The notes below the pieces were generated by a model that did not search any database, had not been told where the DNA came from, and was given only the letters and a program-made list of their open reading frames with translations. 7,344 nt of DNA from Rickettsiales bacterium (GTDB taxonomy: Bacteria > Pseudomonadota > Alphaproteobacteria > Rickettsiales > UBA1997). This document shows positions 1-6,743 of the stretch, one piece after another (within the stretch, counting starts at the first letter, position 1; every line of letters begins with the position of its first letter). The stretch covers positions 1 through 7,344 of the forward strand of contig CANMEW010000066.1 of the NCBI GenBank assembly GCA_947496905.1. Direction: 5' to 3'. The position numbers and the translations under genes are program-made.

Positions 1-804
1 GCTGCGGCGGATGTTAATCTGGCGAACAATGATGGCAAAACAGCACTCATGTTCGCCGCACAGAATGGTCACACAGCAGTAGTAGATTTACTAAGCCAGC
101 TAATGGCGATCACTGCTACTGATCTAGCTGCCATTAACACTAGTCGCGCTGAAGCTAGTCGTAATCGTAATCCTGCTGCAGCAGGTTTAATGGATTTAGA
201 CGTTAGCGAAAATTCCAAGCTGGGTAAGTTAAGAACGTTGTACGAAAATCTAGTTACAGCATTCAGTTCAAATGCAGAAAATGTTGCCGGTGCTGGAGTT
301 GGTGCTGGAGTAGCAGAAACTAAAAGTGGTGATGAAAGTAAGCAGGAAGAAGACCATAGAAAGCTAGCTGAGGCAGTAACGCTTAAGATGTTTTTACCGC
401 AAAAAGAAGAAAAATTTTTACTGGAAAAAAATGGGACAAAGTCAGCACTATCACTAGTGCAAATAGCAGCGGAGCAGTTTGAGAAGGAGTTAAAAAATAA
501 AACTTTTGACCTGACAGGAATCGAGGAAGGTCACGCAAAGTTTTCACAAACACTTACGGCGATCGGCAACAATAGGTTAGGTAAAGAACTTTACGAAAAA
601 CTCATAAGAAAAGGTGGAGAAGCCGCCCAAAATCTAGTTTCAAACTTCATTAAAGATGAGCCAGATCCTAAAAGAGTAAAAACAGCTGCAGATGTAGCGG
701 TAGCTACGCCTCCTCCAGCTCCCCAACCTGCAGCAACACCCGCTTCAGCTGTCAGCGCATCCTCTACCCAACCACTCGCATCAGAGCCACACCCAACACG
801 GTAA
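1..804 (+). CDS. Ankyrin-repeat protein, C-terminal part (5' end outside window)
   Basis: The reading frame is open from base 1 to the TAA at 802-804 (267 codons in the window), so the start lies upstream and the ATG at 49 is internal. The first ~31 codons read as ankyrin repeat: an ADVN ending of one repeat, then DGKTALMFAAQNGH and a VVDLL helix of the next. Ankyrin repeats bind proteins, and in intracellular bacteria such proteins are often secreted into the host; secretion here is inference. The rest is not a family I recognise. It is hydrophilic and probably helical, with a small GAGVGAGV low-complexity patch (289-312), charged K/E-rich stretches, and a Pro/Ala/Ser-rich, probably disordered tail of about 45 residues. 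Just before the tail lie IKDEP (649-663) and PKRVK (667-681), which resemble eukaryotic SUMOylation and nuclear-localisation motifs. No transmembrane segment is visible. The gene is convergent with mfd. Confidence 0.85.
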   Translation, partial: AAADVNLANNDGKTALMFAAQNGHTAVVDLLSQLMAITATDLAAINTSRAEASRNRNPAAAGLMDLDVSENSKLGKLRTLYENLVTAFSSNAENVAGAGVGAGVAETKSGDESKQEEDHRKLAEAVTLKMFLPQKEEKFLLEKNGTKSALSLVQIAAEQFEKELKNKTFDLTGIEEGHAKFSQTLTAIGNNRLGKELYEKLIRKGGEAAQNLVSNFIKDEPDPKRVKTAADVAVATPPPAPQPAATPASAVSASSTQPLASEPHPTR

Positions 805-896
805 ACCTAACCAACCTTGATTGCTGAAAAACTTCTAAACATCCGAGCGCTCTTTCTGCACTCGACATAATTTTCTACCAAGGATTCGCTGCGCTC

Positions 897-913
897 ATGC
901 CAGCTTCCGGCAT
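897..913. repeat. Short hairpin in the ank/mfd convergent spacer
   Basis: ATGCC (897-901) and GGCAT (909-913) form a 5-bp stem around a 7-base loop. Nearby is the 8-bp palindrome GAGCGCTC (845-852). The 211-bp spacer 805-1015 contains no credible gene on either strand. Its patchy GC-rich blocks in AT-rich surroundings look like the remnant of a dispersed palindromic element, but one copy cannot prove repetition. Confidence 0.3.
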
Positions 914-931
914 TGCCATCACCTCAAGCTC

Positions 932-956
932 CTCAAAAAATCTAGGTTTTTTAGAG
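932..956. terminator. A-tract/T-tract hairpin, possible bidirectional terminator
   Basis: CTC followed by six A (932-940) can pair with six T, a bulged A, and GAG (947-956), leaving a six-base loop TCTAGG. On the - strand the stem ends in a run of six U, as expected after mfd. It also lies 128 bp past the ankyrin stop, so it could serve both convergent genes. The stem is mostly A-T and lacks a GC-rich core, so an intrinsic terminator is plausible but weak. Confidence 0.35.
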
Positions 957-970
957 TGTCTTTAAATCTA

Positions 971-1006
971 TTGCGAAGGCGCGGATTTATTCATGCGCGT
1001 CCGCAA
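971..1006 (-). repeat. Imperfect hairpin just downstream of the mfd stop
   Basis: TTGCG (971-975) and CGCAA (1002-1006) form an outer 5-bp stem. Inside it, GCGC (979-982) can pair with GCGC (995-998), leaving unequal internal loops. It begins 10 bases after the mfd stop codon in the mfd direction. No U-run follows directly, so it is a structured 3' UTR element or a terminator aid rather than a clear intrinsic terminator. Confidence 0.3.
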
Positions 1007-1015
1007 TTCTACTTT

Positions 1016-4000
1016 CTACGCCAGCAACTCTTCCAATTTTTTTATTACTGAGAAGGAGGAGGAGATTTTACTCTCATGCGACTTCACATCGCAGGAAAAT
1101 AAAACGCGTTGGCCGGCGTGAATTTTGATTTTGCTGTTGCTCGCAAAAATCAGCGCCAGCAGCTTGTCTGGATTGCCAAATTTATTATTTTTGAAGCTGA
1201 TTAAAATTCCCTCGTAGACCGCTTCCAGACGCTCAATGCCAACTTTTTTGCAAGCAGATTTTATCTTGGCGACTTCCATTAAATTCAAAATTTCTGGCGG
1301 AATTTTTCCAAAACGATCTGTCATTTCATTGATCATGTTTTCTTGCTCTTCACTGTTTTTGATCCCAGATATTTTTTTGTAGAAGCTCATGCGTAAGCTT
1401 AAATCCTGCATGTAATTTTCTGGAATGAGTAAGGAGATTCCAAGCTTGACGGAGGTAGAAAAATCAACGTCTGGCGCTGGTTGTTCACTTTTTATTTCTC
1501 CATTGGTTTTCAATTCCTCGATCGCCTCCACAAGCATTTGCTGGTAAAGCTCAACGCCAGTTTCTTTGACATGTCCCGACTGCTCATCTCCAAGTAAGTT
1601 ACCGCTGCCACGGATATCCATGTCGTGACTGGCAACGGTGAAGCCAATCCCAAGTGAATCTAAATTCTGCATCACCTCTAATTTTTTTCTCGAATCAGCA
1701 GAAATTTTTTTGCGATTGTCGGTCATGAAATAAGAGTAAGCGCGAATTTTTCCGCGACCGACTCGACCTCGCAATTGATAAAGTTGCGCCAGTCCAAACA
1801 TTTCCGCTTTGTAAATGATGATGGTGTTGGCGTCAGAAATATCGATTCCGGATTCGATGATTGTGGTTGAAAGCAGCATGTCGATTTTACCATCGACGAA
1901 ATCATTCATGATGGAATCGAGCTGCGTTGGAGCCATCTGCCCATGGGCGTGAGTAATTTTTATTTCCGGTAATAAAATTTTTAAACGGGCTTCCATTTCT
2001 TCGATGTCACGAATGCGCGGCACAACAAAGAAAACTCGACCACCACGATTATGCTCGCGCAACACGGCTTCGCGCACAATTACTGAATCGTAAGGCATGA
2101 CAAAATTCCGAACGGCGAGGCGGTCAAGTGGTGGAGTTGAGATCAAACTTAAATCTTTCACGCCAGTGAGCGACATTTGCAACGTGCGGGGAATCGGTGT
2201 GGCTGAAAGGGTGAGGACATGCACTTCATTGCGCATTTCTTTGAGTCGCTCTTTTTGTGCGACGCCGAAATGCTGCTCTTCGTCAATAATGACCAGAGCA
2301 AGATTTTTAAATTTAATATTTTTCTGCAGCAGGGCATGAGTGCCGATCACAATATTTACTTCTCCGGACTCAAGTTTTTCACGAATTTTTTTTGCATCTT
2401 TCGGCGTGATCATGCGCGAAATTTGCTCAACTTTGACATCAGTTTCGGCGAATCTTTTTGAAAAATTTTTGTAATGTTGACGAACCAAAAGTGTTGTCGG
2501 CGCAACGATGGCAACTTGTCCGCTTTGACACACAACCGCTGCCGCTCTCATTGCTACTTCGGTTTTTCCAAATCCTACATCGCCGCAAATTAAGCGATCC
2601 ATCGGCGAGCCTTTGCGTAAATCTTCTTCAACCTCATCGATTGCTCTTGCTTGGTCATCGGTTTCAACGAAGCCAAATCTAACTTTAAATTCGTCGTAGA
2701 AATTTTGATCGGGAACGAAGATCGGCGCTTTTTTGATGTGACGCGCAGCCGCGATTTTTAAGAGTTCTTCGGCGGCAATTTGAATTTTCTTTTTGACCTT
2801 TTCTTTGCGATTTTTCCACCCCGCAACACCAAGGCGATCAAGCTGAATGAGAGGATTATCCGCGCCGTAACGAGTGATTAAATTAATTTCATCGACAGGC
2901 ACAAACAGTGTGTCATTGCCACCATAAATGATTTTAATCATGTCGGTTTTGATACCAACCGCAGTGATGGTGTGAATGCCATCGAACTTGCCAATACCAT
3001 AGTCGCGATGAACTACGAGCTCGCCAAGATTAATTGCCAAACCTTCTTCGATGAGACGTTGTGAAGCGGCTTTGCTACTTTTTTTGCGAATGATTTTTTC
3101 GCCAAAAATAGCTTGCTCACCAATGAGCATAAAATCGGAAGTGTAAAATCCGAAATGGGTTGGAAGTAGGAAAATCGCGGCTTTGCTGGGATTTACATTT
3201 TTAAGTTCGGCAAAAGTTTCGATTGCTTGAGTGGCGATTCCGTAATCGAAAAAAGTTTTTGCGACGCGCTCTTTAAAGCCTTCGGTGAGGCAGGCAATGG
3301 CAACAGTTTTTACGTCTGAATGAGTAAAGGTTCCTAAGATAAATTCTTTCATCAGGTCAAGAGGATCTCGGCGATTAGTTCTGCCAGCTAGCGCAAAATC
3401 TGGAGTTGGTCTAAACGACAAATCTAGAACTCTGACATTTCCCTCTTCGCAGTCGGATTGCCTGAATTCAATTGTGACATTTTTTTCTAAATTTTTTCTG
3501 AATTCTTCTGGAGAAAAATAGAGAAGTTCTGGCGCGATTGGATTGTAAATTGATCCGTCCGGAACCTTCATTTCAGTGACTCGCGCTTGGTAATATTCTT
3601 GGATTACTTCATCTCTGTTTTGCGCAAAAGAGAAAATTTTGTCGCCAAAAAATGTCACCGGATTTTGCGCGTAGTCAAAAAAACTGACCAAATTTTCTTC
3701 GTAAAAAAATGGCAGCCAATGTTCCATTCCCGCATATCCGCGCGCTTCGGAGATTGCTGAATAGAGTTGGTCATCTAGCGATGATGAACCCCCATCGTCG
3801 CGCTGACGCGTCGACTCGATCCCCCTAGACAGGGGGAGTATTGAACCCCCATCGTCGCGCTGACGCGTCGACTCGATCCCCCTAGACAGGGGGAGTATTG
3901 AACCCCCATCGTCGCGCTGACGCGTCGACTCGATCCCCCTAGACAGGGGGATCATGCCATCTCCAACATCTAATGTGCTAAAATTCTTGCGGTATTTTTG

Positions 4001-4696
4001 GCGGAAATTTTCCACCGTTTTTTTATTCATGATCACTTCGCTGGCCGGCAAAATTTCTAAATTTTTTACCGTCTCATGCGTGATTTGAGTGATCGGATCA
4101 AAAACTTTAATCGACTCAACTTCGTCACCAAAAAAATCGACGCGGTATCCAATTAATTCTGCCGCTTGCTGCATGACGATGTCGATGATGCCGCCGCGCA
4201 CAGCAAATTCTCCAACATTATTGGCGCAAGCTTCGCGATTGTAGCCCTTGCTGGTTAAAAATTCAGCGATTTGCGTCAAAGAAGCTCTGCTGCCGACGCC
4301 GAGATGTAGTCCTAAATTTTTGATCTGCGAAGGTGACACTGTTTTCTGCAAAAGAGCATTTACAGAAGTTATGATGAAGAATTTTTTATTTTCTGGGCGA
4401 GTTGCGAGGCGATGCAGAGTTTTGATTCTGCTAGCTAAGATGGATGGCTTTGGAGAGGCGCGGTCGTAGGGTAGGCAGTCCCAAGCGTAAAAATTTAGTA
4501 GCTCAATTTCTGGGGAAAAAAACTGAATTTGTTTTTGGATCAATTCCATTTCAGCGTCGCTTGTGGCAACAAAAATAATGTCTGAGTGAGGAAAATTTTT
4601 AGAAATTTCTGCTGCTAAAAATCCGTGAGCATCAGTCGGTGTCCTGCTTAAAATACAGGATTCTCCAATATTTTTTAGTTTGATTTTGTAGTGCAT
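1016..4696 (-). CDS. mfd: Transcription-repair coupling factor Mfd (1226 aa, with repeat insertion)
   Basis: Mfd is a cytoplasmic ATP-driven translocase that displaces RNA polymerase stalled at DNA lesions and recruits UvrA for nucleotide excision repair. Domains seen in order: a UvrB-like N-terminal module (CLPYDRASP near residue 75; GEFAVRGGIIDI); a CarD-like RNA-polymerase-interacting domain (VVHRDYGIGKFDGI, His563); and a superfamily 2 helicase with Walker A GDVGFGKT (705-712), Walker B DEEQ (805-808), SATPIPRT (831-838) and QLRGRVGR (974-981). These are followed by the translocation (TRG) region HDMDIRGSGNLLGDEQSG and the C-terminal domain. All key residues are present and the frame is intact. 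The start is the ATG at 4696, preceded by AGAGG at 6-base spacing. The family is usually about 1150 aa; the excess is explained by residues ~249-304, a three-copy repeat-encoded insertion in a loop between FRQKYRKNF and QLYSAISEARGYAGMEHW, two stretches that normally lie close together. The gene is third in a - strand row after mrp and a carbamoyltransferase. Confidence 0.97.
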   Translation of the reverse strand: MHYKIKLKNIGESCILSRTPTDAHGFLAAEISKNFPHSDIIFVATSDAEMELIQKQIQFFSPEIELLNFYAWDCLPYDRASPKPSILASRIKTLHRLATRPENKKFFIITSVNALLQKTVSPSQIKNLGLHLGVGSRASLTQIAEFLTSKGYNREACANNVGEFAVRGGIIDIVMQQAAELIGYRVDFFGDEVESIKVFDPITQITHETVKNLEILPASEVIMNKKTVENFRQKYRKNFSTLDVGDGMIPLSRGIESTRQRDDGGSILPLSRGIESTRQRDDGGSILPLSRGIESTRQRDDGGSSSLDDQLYSAISEARGYAGMEHWLPFFYEENLVSFFDYAQNPVTFFGDKIFSFAQNRDEVIQEYYQARVTEMKVPDGSIYNPIAPELLYFSPEEFRKNLEKNVTIEFRQSDCEEGNVRVLDLSFRPTPDFALAGRTNRRDPLDLMKEFILGTFTHSDVKTVAIACLTEGFKERVAKTFFDYGIATQAIETFAELKNVNPSKAAIFLLPTHFGFYTSDFMLIGEQAIFGEKIIRKKSSKAASQRLIEEGLAINLGELVVHRDYGIGKFDGIHTITAVGIKTDMIKIIYGGNDTLFVPVDEINLITRYGADNPLIQLDRLGVAGWKNRKEKVKKKIQIAAEELLKIAAARHIKKAPIFVPDQNFYDEFKVRFGFVETDDQARAIDEVEEDLRKGSPMDRLICGDVGFGKTEVAMRAAAVVCQSGQVAIVAPTTLLVRQHYKNFSKRFAETDVKVEQISRMITPKDAKKIREKLESGEVNIVIGTHALLQKNIKFKNLALVIIDEEQHFGVAQKERLKEMRNEVHVLTLSATPIPRTLQMSLTGVKDLSLISTPPLDRLAVRNFVMPYDSVIVREAVLREHNRGGRVFFVVPRIRDIEEMEARLKILLPEIKITHAHGQMAPTQLDSIMNDFVDGKIDMLLSTTIIESGIDISDANTIIIYKAEMFGLAQLYQLRGRVGRGKIRAYSYFMTDNRKKISADSRKKLEVMQNLDSLGIGFTVASHDMDIRGSGNLLGDEQSGHVKETGVELYQQMLVEAIEELKTNGEIKSEQPAPDVDFSTSVKLGISLLIPENYMQDLSLRMSFYKKISGIKNSEEQENMINEMTDRFGKIPPEILNLMEVAKIKSACKKVGIERLEAVYEGILISFKNNKFGNPDKLLALIFASNSKIKIHAGQRVLFSCDVKSHESKISSSFSVIKKLEELLA
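3786..3951 (-). repeat. Three in-frame 57-bp palindromic tandem repeats inside mfd
   Basis: The unit occurs at 3786-3842, 3843-3899 and 3900-3951. The first two copies are identical over 57 bp; the third matches over 52 bp and then diverges into the mfd sequence. Each 19-codon unit encodes PLSRGIESTRQRDDGGSIL. The DNA is far more GC-rich than the surrounding gene. In the mfd direction each copy holds CCCCCTGTCTAGGGGG (a hairpin), then GTCG-A-CGC / GCG-CGAC (a bulged stem), then a closing GGGGG that could pair with the first C-run instead. Because 57 is a multiple of three, copy-number change keeps frame. It resembles the protein-coding Rickettsia palindromic elements in behaviour; I do not claim it belongs to a named family. 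Confidence 0.95.
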
Positions 4697-4702
4697 CTAG
4701 AG

Positions 4703-4707
4703 CCTCT
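4703..4707 (-). promoter_or_regulatory. Shine-Dalgarno site of mfd
   Basis: On the - strand AGAGG lies six bases before the ATG at 4696. This supports that start over internal ATGs. It sits 2 bases from the arm of the 13-bp inverted repeat, so a folded leader hairpin would abut the ribosome-binding site. Confidence 0.6.
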
Positions 4708-4709
4708 AT

Positions 4710-4764
4710 ACCGAATCTGATTGAAGATACCGAACATTTGTACCTGAATTAAATCAGATTCGGT
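4710..4764. repeat. Perfect 13-bp inverted repeat upstream of mfd
   Basis: ACCGAATCTGATT (4710-4722) and its exact reverse complement AATCAGATTCGGT (4752-4764) flank a 29-base loop. In addition ATACCGAA occurs twice in direct orientation (4708-4715 and 4727-4734), so the distal arm has a second, weaker pairing partner. No U-run follows the stem in the mfd direction, so it does not look like an intrinsic terminator. It may be an operator, a leader structure, or part of a dispersed palindromic element together with the hairpins at 4774-4805. Confidence 0.8.
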
Positions 4765-4773
4765 GTTGGGGTT

Positions 4774-4805
4774 CCCCGCGAATGCGGGGCGCGACTCGTG
4801 TCGCG
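4774..4805. repeat. Two abutting GC-rich hairpins in the carbamoyltransferase/mfd spacer
   Basis: CCCCGC-GAAT-GCGGGG (4774-4789) and CGCGAC-TCGT-GTCGCG (4790-4805) are two perfect 6-bp stems with 4-base loops and no base between them. They are very GC-rich in an AT-rich spacer. In the direction of the - strand genes the T-rich stretch precedes rather than follows the stems, which argues against a simple terminator for the carbamoyltransferase. The tandem layout resembles repetitive extragenic palindrome elements. No gene was found in the spacer 4697-4853. Confidence 0.75.
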
Positions 4806-4853
4806 TCGCGTAAAAAATTAAAAATATACCAGAGCTACTTGAAACCTGAACTT

Positions 4854-6731
4854 CTAATCCAATTCGTAAGTTTGGCGCCAGTCGGCGCTGTCGGAAAAAT
4901 TTGGCTGATCCTCTTTGTAAAGAATGAAGTCTTCGATTGCCAAAACATCCATTTCGGTACGCATGAAGCATTTGTAAGAATCTTGCGGACTGCAAACAAT
5001 CGGCTCTCCGCGAACATTAAAGGAAGTATTAATCACCACTGCACATCCAGTTTTTTCTTCAAATTTTTTAACCAATTTAAAAAAGCGCGGATTGGTTTTT
5101 TCGTGAATAGTTTGAATGCGTGCCGAGTAATCTACATGAGTCACTGCCGGAATTTCTGAGCGCTCAATTTTTAATTTATCGATGCCAAAAAGAAGCTCTT
5201 CTTCAGCAGTCATTTTTTTGGAAATTTCCTTCCTCACATTCGCAACTAAAAGCATGTAGGGGCTGTCGCAATCAATCTCAAAATAATCCCCAGCTTTCTC
5301 ACGCAGAACCGCTGGCGCAAAGGGACGAAAGCTTTCGCGATATTTTATTTTCAAGTTCATGATTGACTGCATTTTGCTGCTACGAGCATCACCAAGAATA
5401 CTTCTGGCACCAAGCGAGCGTGGCCCAAATTCCATTCTACCTTGATGCCATCCAACCACTTTCTCCTCCTTCAGAGCCTCGCTTAGCAAGTTCGTCAACT
5501 CACCCTCATCTGCGACTTGGCAATATTTAGCACCAACAGAATCGAGGTAGTTTTTAACTTCCTCATTGCTGAATTTTTTTCCAAGGTAACCACCTTTCAT
5601 GTTGTCGGTAAAGGATTCGTAGCATTTACGCGAATTATTTAGATGTTGGTAATAAATGCTTTGAGCTACTCCCAAGGCGCCACCAGCATCTCCCGCGGCT
5701 GGTTGAATCCAAATATTTTCGAATATTTTTTCGCGTAAAATTTTTCCATTTCCAACGCAATTCAAGGCAACGCCGCCGGCGAGAGTAAGATTTTTACTGC
5801 CAGTAATTTTTTGCGCCGTACGCGCAAGTTTGATCATCACCTCTTCCGTTACATCTTGCAGCGAGCGCGCCAAATCCATTTCGAATTGAGTTAGCTCTGA
5901 TTCTGATTTTCTTTTGGGACGACCGAATAAAGCGTCGAATTTTTTATTGGTCATAGTCAAGCCAACTGAGTAGCTGAAGTAGCTCATGTCTAGCTTGAAC
6001 GAACCATCATCCTTAATGTCGATTAGATTTTTTTTGATTAGATCTACGTATTTTGGCGTCCCGTAAGGCGCGAGACCCATCACTTTGTATTCACCAGAAT
6101 TCACTTTGAAGCCAGCGTAGTAAGTGATTGCCGAGTAAAGTAGGCCCAAGGAATGTGGGAAATGGATTTCCTTCAAAAACTCAATTTTATTGTCGACGCC
6201 GTGAGCAATTGAGGTTGTAGTCCATTCTCCCACTCCATCCATGGTTAAAATTGCGGACTCACGAAATGGTGATGGATAAAAGCAGCTTGCGGCATGCGAT
6301 TGATGATGCTCGGCAAAAAGAATTTTTTTCTCGATCTCGGTTCTAATTTTTTTAAGATCAGGATTTTCCAAGAAAGATGCCTGAATTTCTGCGAGCTCTT
6401 TAATCAGGGTGCCCTTCAGAAATAATTTATGTTTCAGCCAAACTGGCATAGCCGTAACAAATGATTTAAACCCCTTTGGCGCTTCCGCCAAGTAAGTCTC
6501 GATTAATCTTTCAAACTTAACGAAAGGCTTTTCGAAGAAGCCGATGAACTCAACCTTATCAAGCGTAATTCCAGCCTCATTCAGAACGTAACGAATGGCA
6601 TTTTCCGGAAATGATTCATCGTGTTTTTTGCGCGTGAATCTCTCCTCTTGAGCTGCGGCAATTATTTCTTCGTCCTTTATTAAGCAGGCGGCGGAGTCGT
6701 GAAAAAAAGATGAGATGCCTAAGATGTACAC
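4854..6731 (-). CDS. NodU/CmcH-family carbamoyltransferase (625 aa)
   Basis: Members transfer a carbamoyl group from carbamoyl phosphate, through a carbamoyl-adenylate made with ATP, to a hydroxyl of a sugar, antibiotic or other small molecule (NodU, CmcH, TobZ). The N-terminal Kae1-like domain shows LGISSFFHDSAA (4-15), HHQSHAAS (142-149) with the HxxxH metal-ligand pattern (His142, His146), TMDGVGEW (163-170), KVMGLAPYG (216-224), LAGGVALNC (317-325) and GDAGGALG (347-354). Asp165 and Asp348 fit the remaining ligands known for TobZ. The C-terminal domain shows EFGPRSLGARSILGDAR (434-450), KYRESFRPFAPAV (463-475), THVDYSARIQ (531-540) and INTSFNVRGEPIV (567-579). Length is typical and nothing is missing. 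The start is GTG at 6731, chosen because the conserved MYILGISSFFHDSAA begins there; no good Shine-Dalgarno is visible. It starts 12 bases after the mrp stop, suggesting co-transcription. The acceptor cannot be told: no glycosyltransferase or biosynthetic gene is adjacent. Confidence 0.93.
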   Translation of the reverse strand: MYILGISSFFHDSAACLIKDEEIIAAAQEERFTRKKHDESFPENAIRYVLNEAGITLDKVEFIGFFEKPFVKFERLIETYLAEAPKGFKSFVTAMPVWLKHKLFLKGTLIKELAEIQASFLENPDLKKIRTEIEKKILFAEHHQSHAASCFYPSPFRESAILTMDGVGEWTTTSIAHGVDNKIEFLKEIHFPHSLGLLYSAITYYAGFKVNSGEYKVMGLAPYGTPKYVDLIKKNLIDIKDDGSFKLDMSYFSYSVGLTMTNKKFDALFGRPKRKSESELTQFEMDLARSLQDVTEEVMIKLARTAQKITGSKNLTLAGGVALNCVGNGKILREKIFENIWIQPAAGDAGGALGVAQSIYYQHLNNSRKCYESFTDNMKGGYLGKKFSNEEVKNYLDSVGAKYCQVADEGELTNLLSEALKEEKVVGWHQGRMEFGPRSLGARSILGDARSSKMQSIMNLKIKYRESFRPFAPAVLREKAGDYFEIDCDSPYMLLVANVRKEISKKMTAEEELLFGIDKLKIERSEIPAVTHVDYSARIQTIHEKTNPRFFKLVKKFEEKTGCAVVINTSFNVRGEPIVCSPQDSYKCFMRTEMDVLAIEDFILYKEDQPNFSDSADWRQTYELD

Positions 6732-6743
6732 AGGGATAATTTT

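Noticed and set aside
2097..2682. Several 74-80 codon open frames on the + strand within mfd
   Set aside because: They are antisense to the Mfd helicase motifs, which explain the constraint on this DNA.
3786..3956. CRISPR-like array
   Set aside because: The three copies are directly tandem with no unique spacers, and the unit is translated in frame within mfd.
4774..4805. Intrinsic terminator for the carbamoyltransferase
   Set aside because: The stems are strong, but in the gene's direction no U-run follows; the T-rich stretch comes before them.
4823..4850. Possible mfd promoter on the - strand: TTCAGG, 16-base gap, TATATT
   Set aside because: The -10-like box is fair, but the -35 match is poor (3 of 6) and AT-rich DNA gives such matches by chance; not strong enough to list.
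4675..4995. 106-codon open frame on the - strand across the carbamoyltransferase end and spacer
   Set aside because: It overlaps the 3' end of the carbamoyltransferase and the start of mfd, runs through the palindromic spacer, and encodes nothing recognisable; it is a shadow frame of repeat DNA.
4782..5159. 125-codon open frame on the + strand
   Set aside because: It is antisense to the well-conserved carbamoyltransferase and has no family signal.
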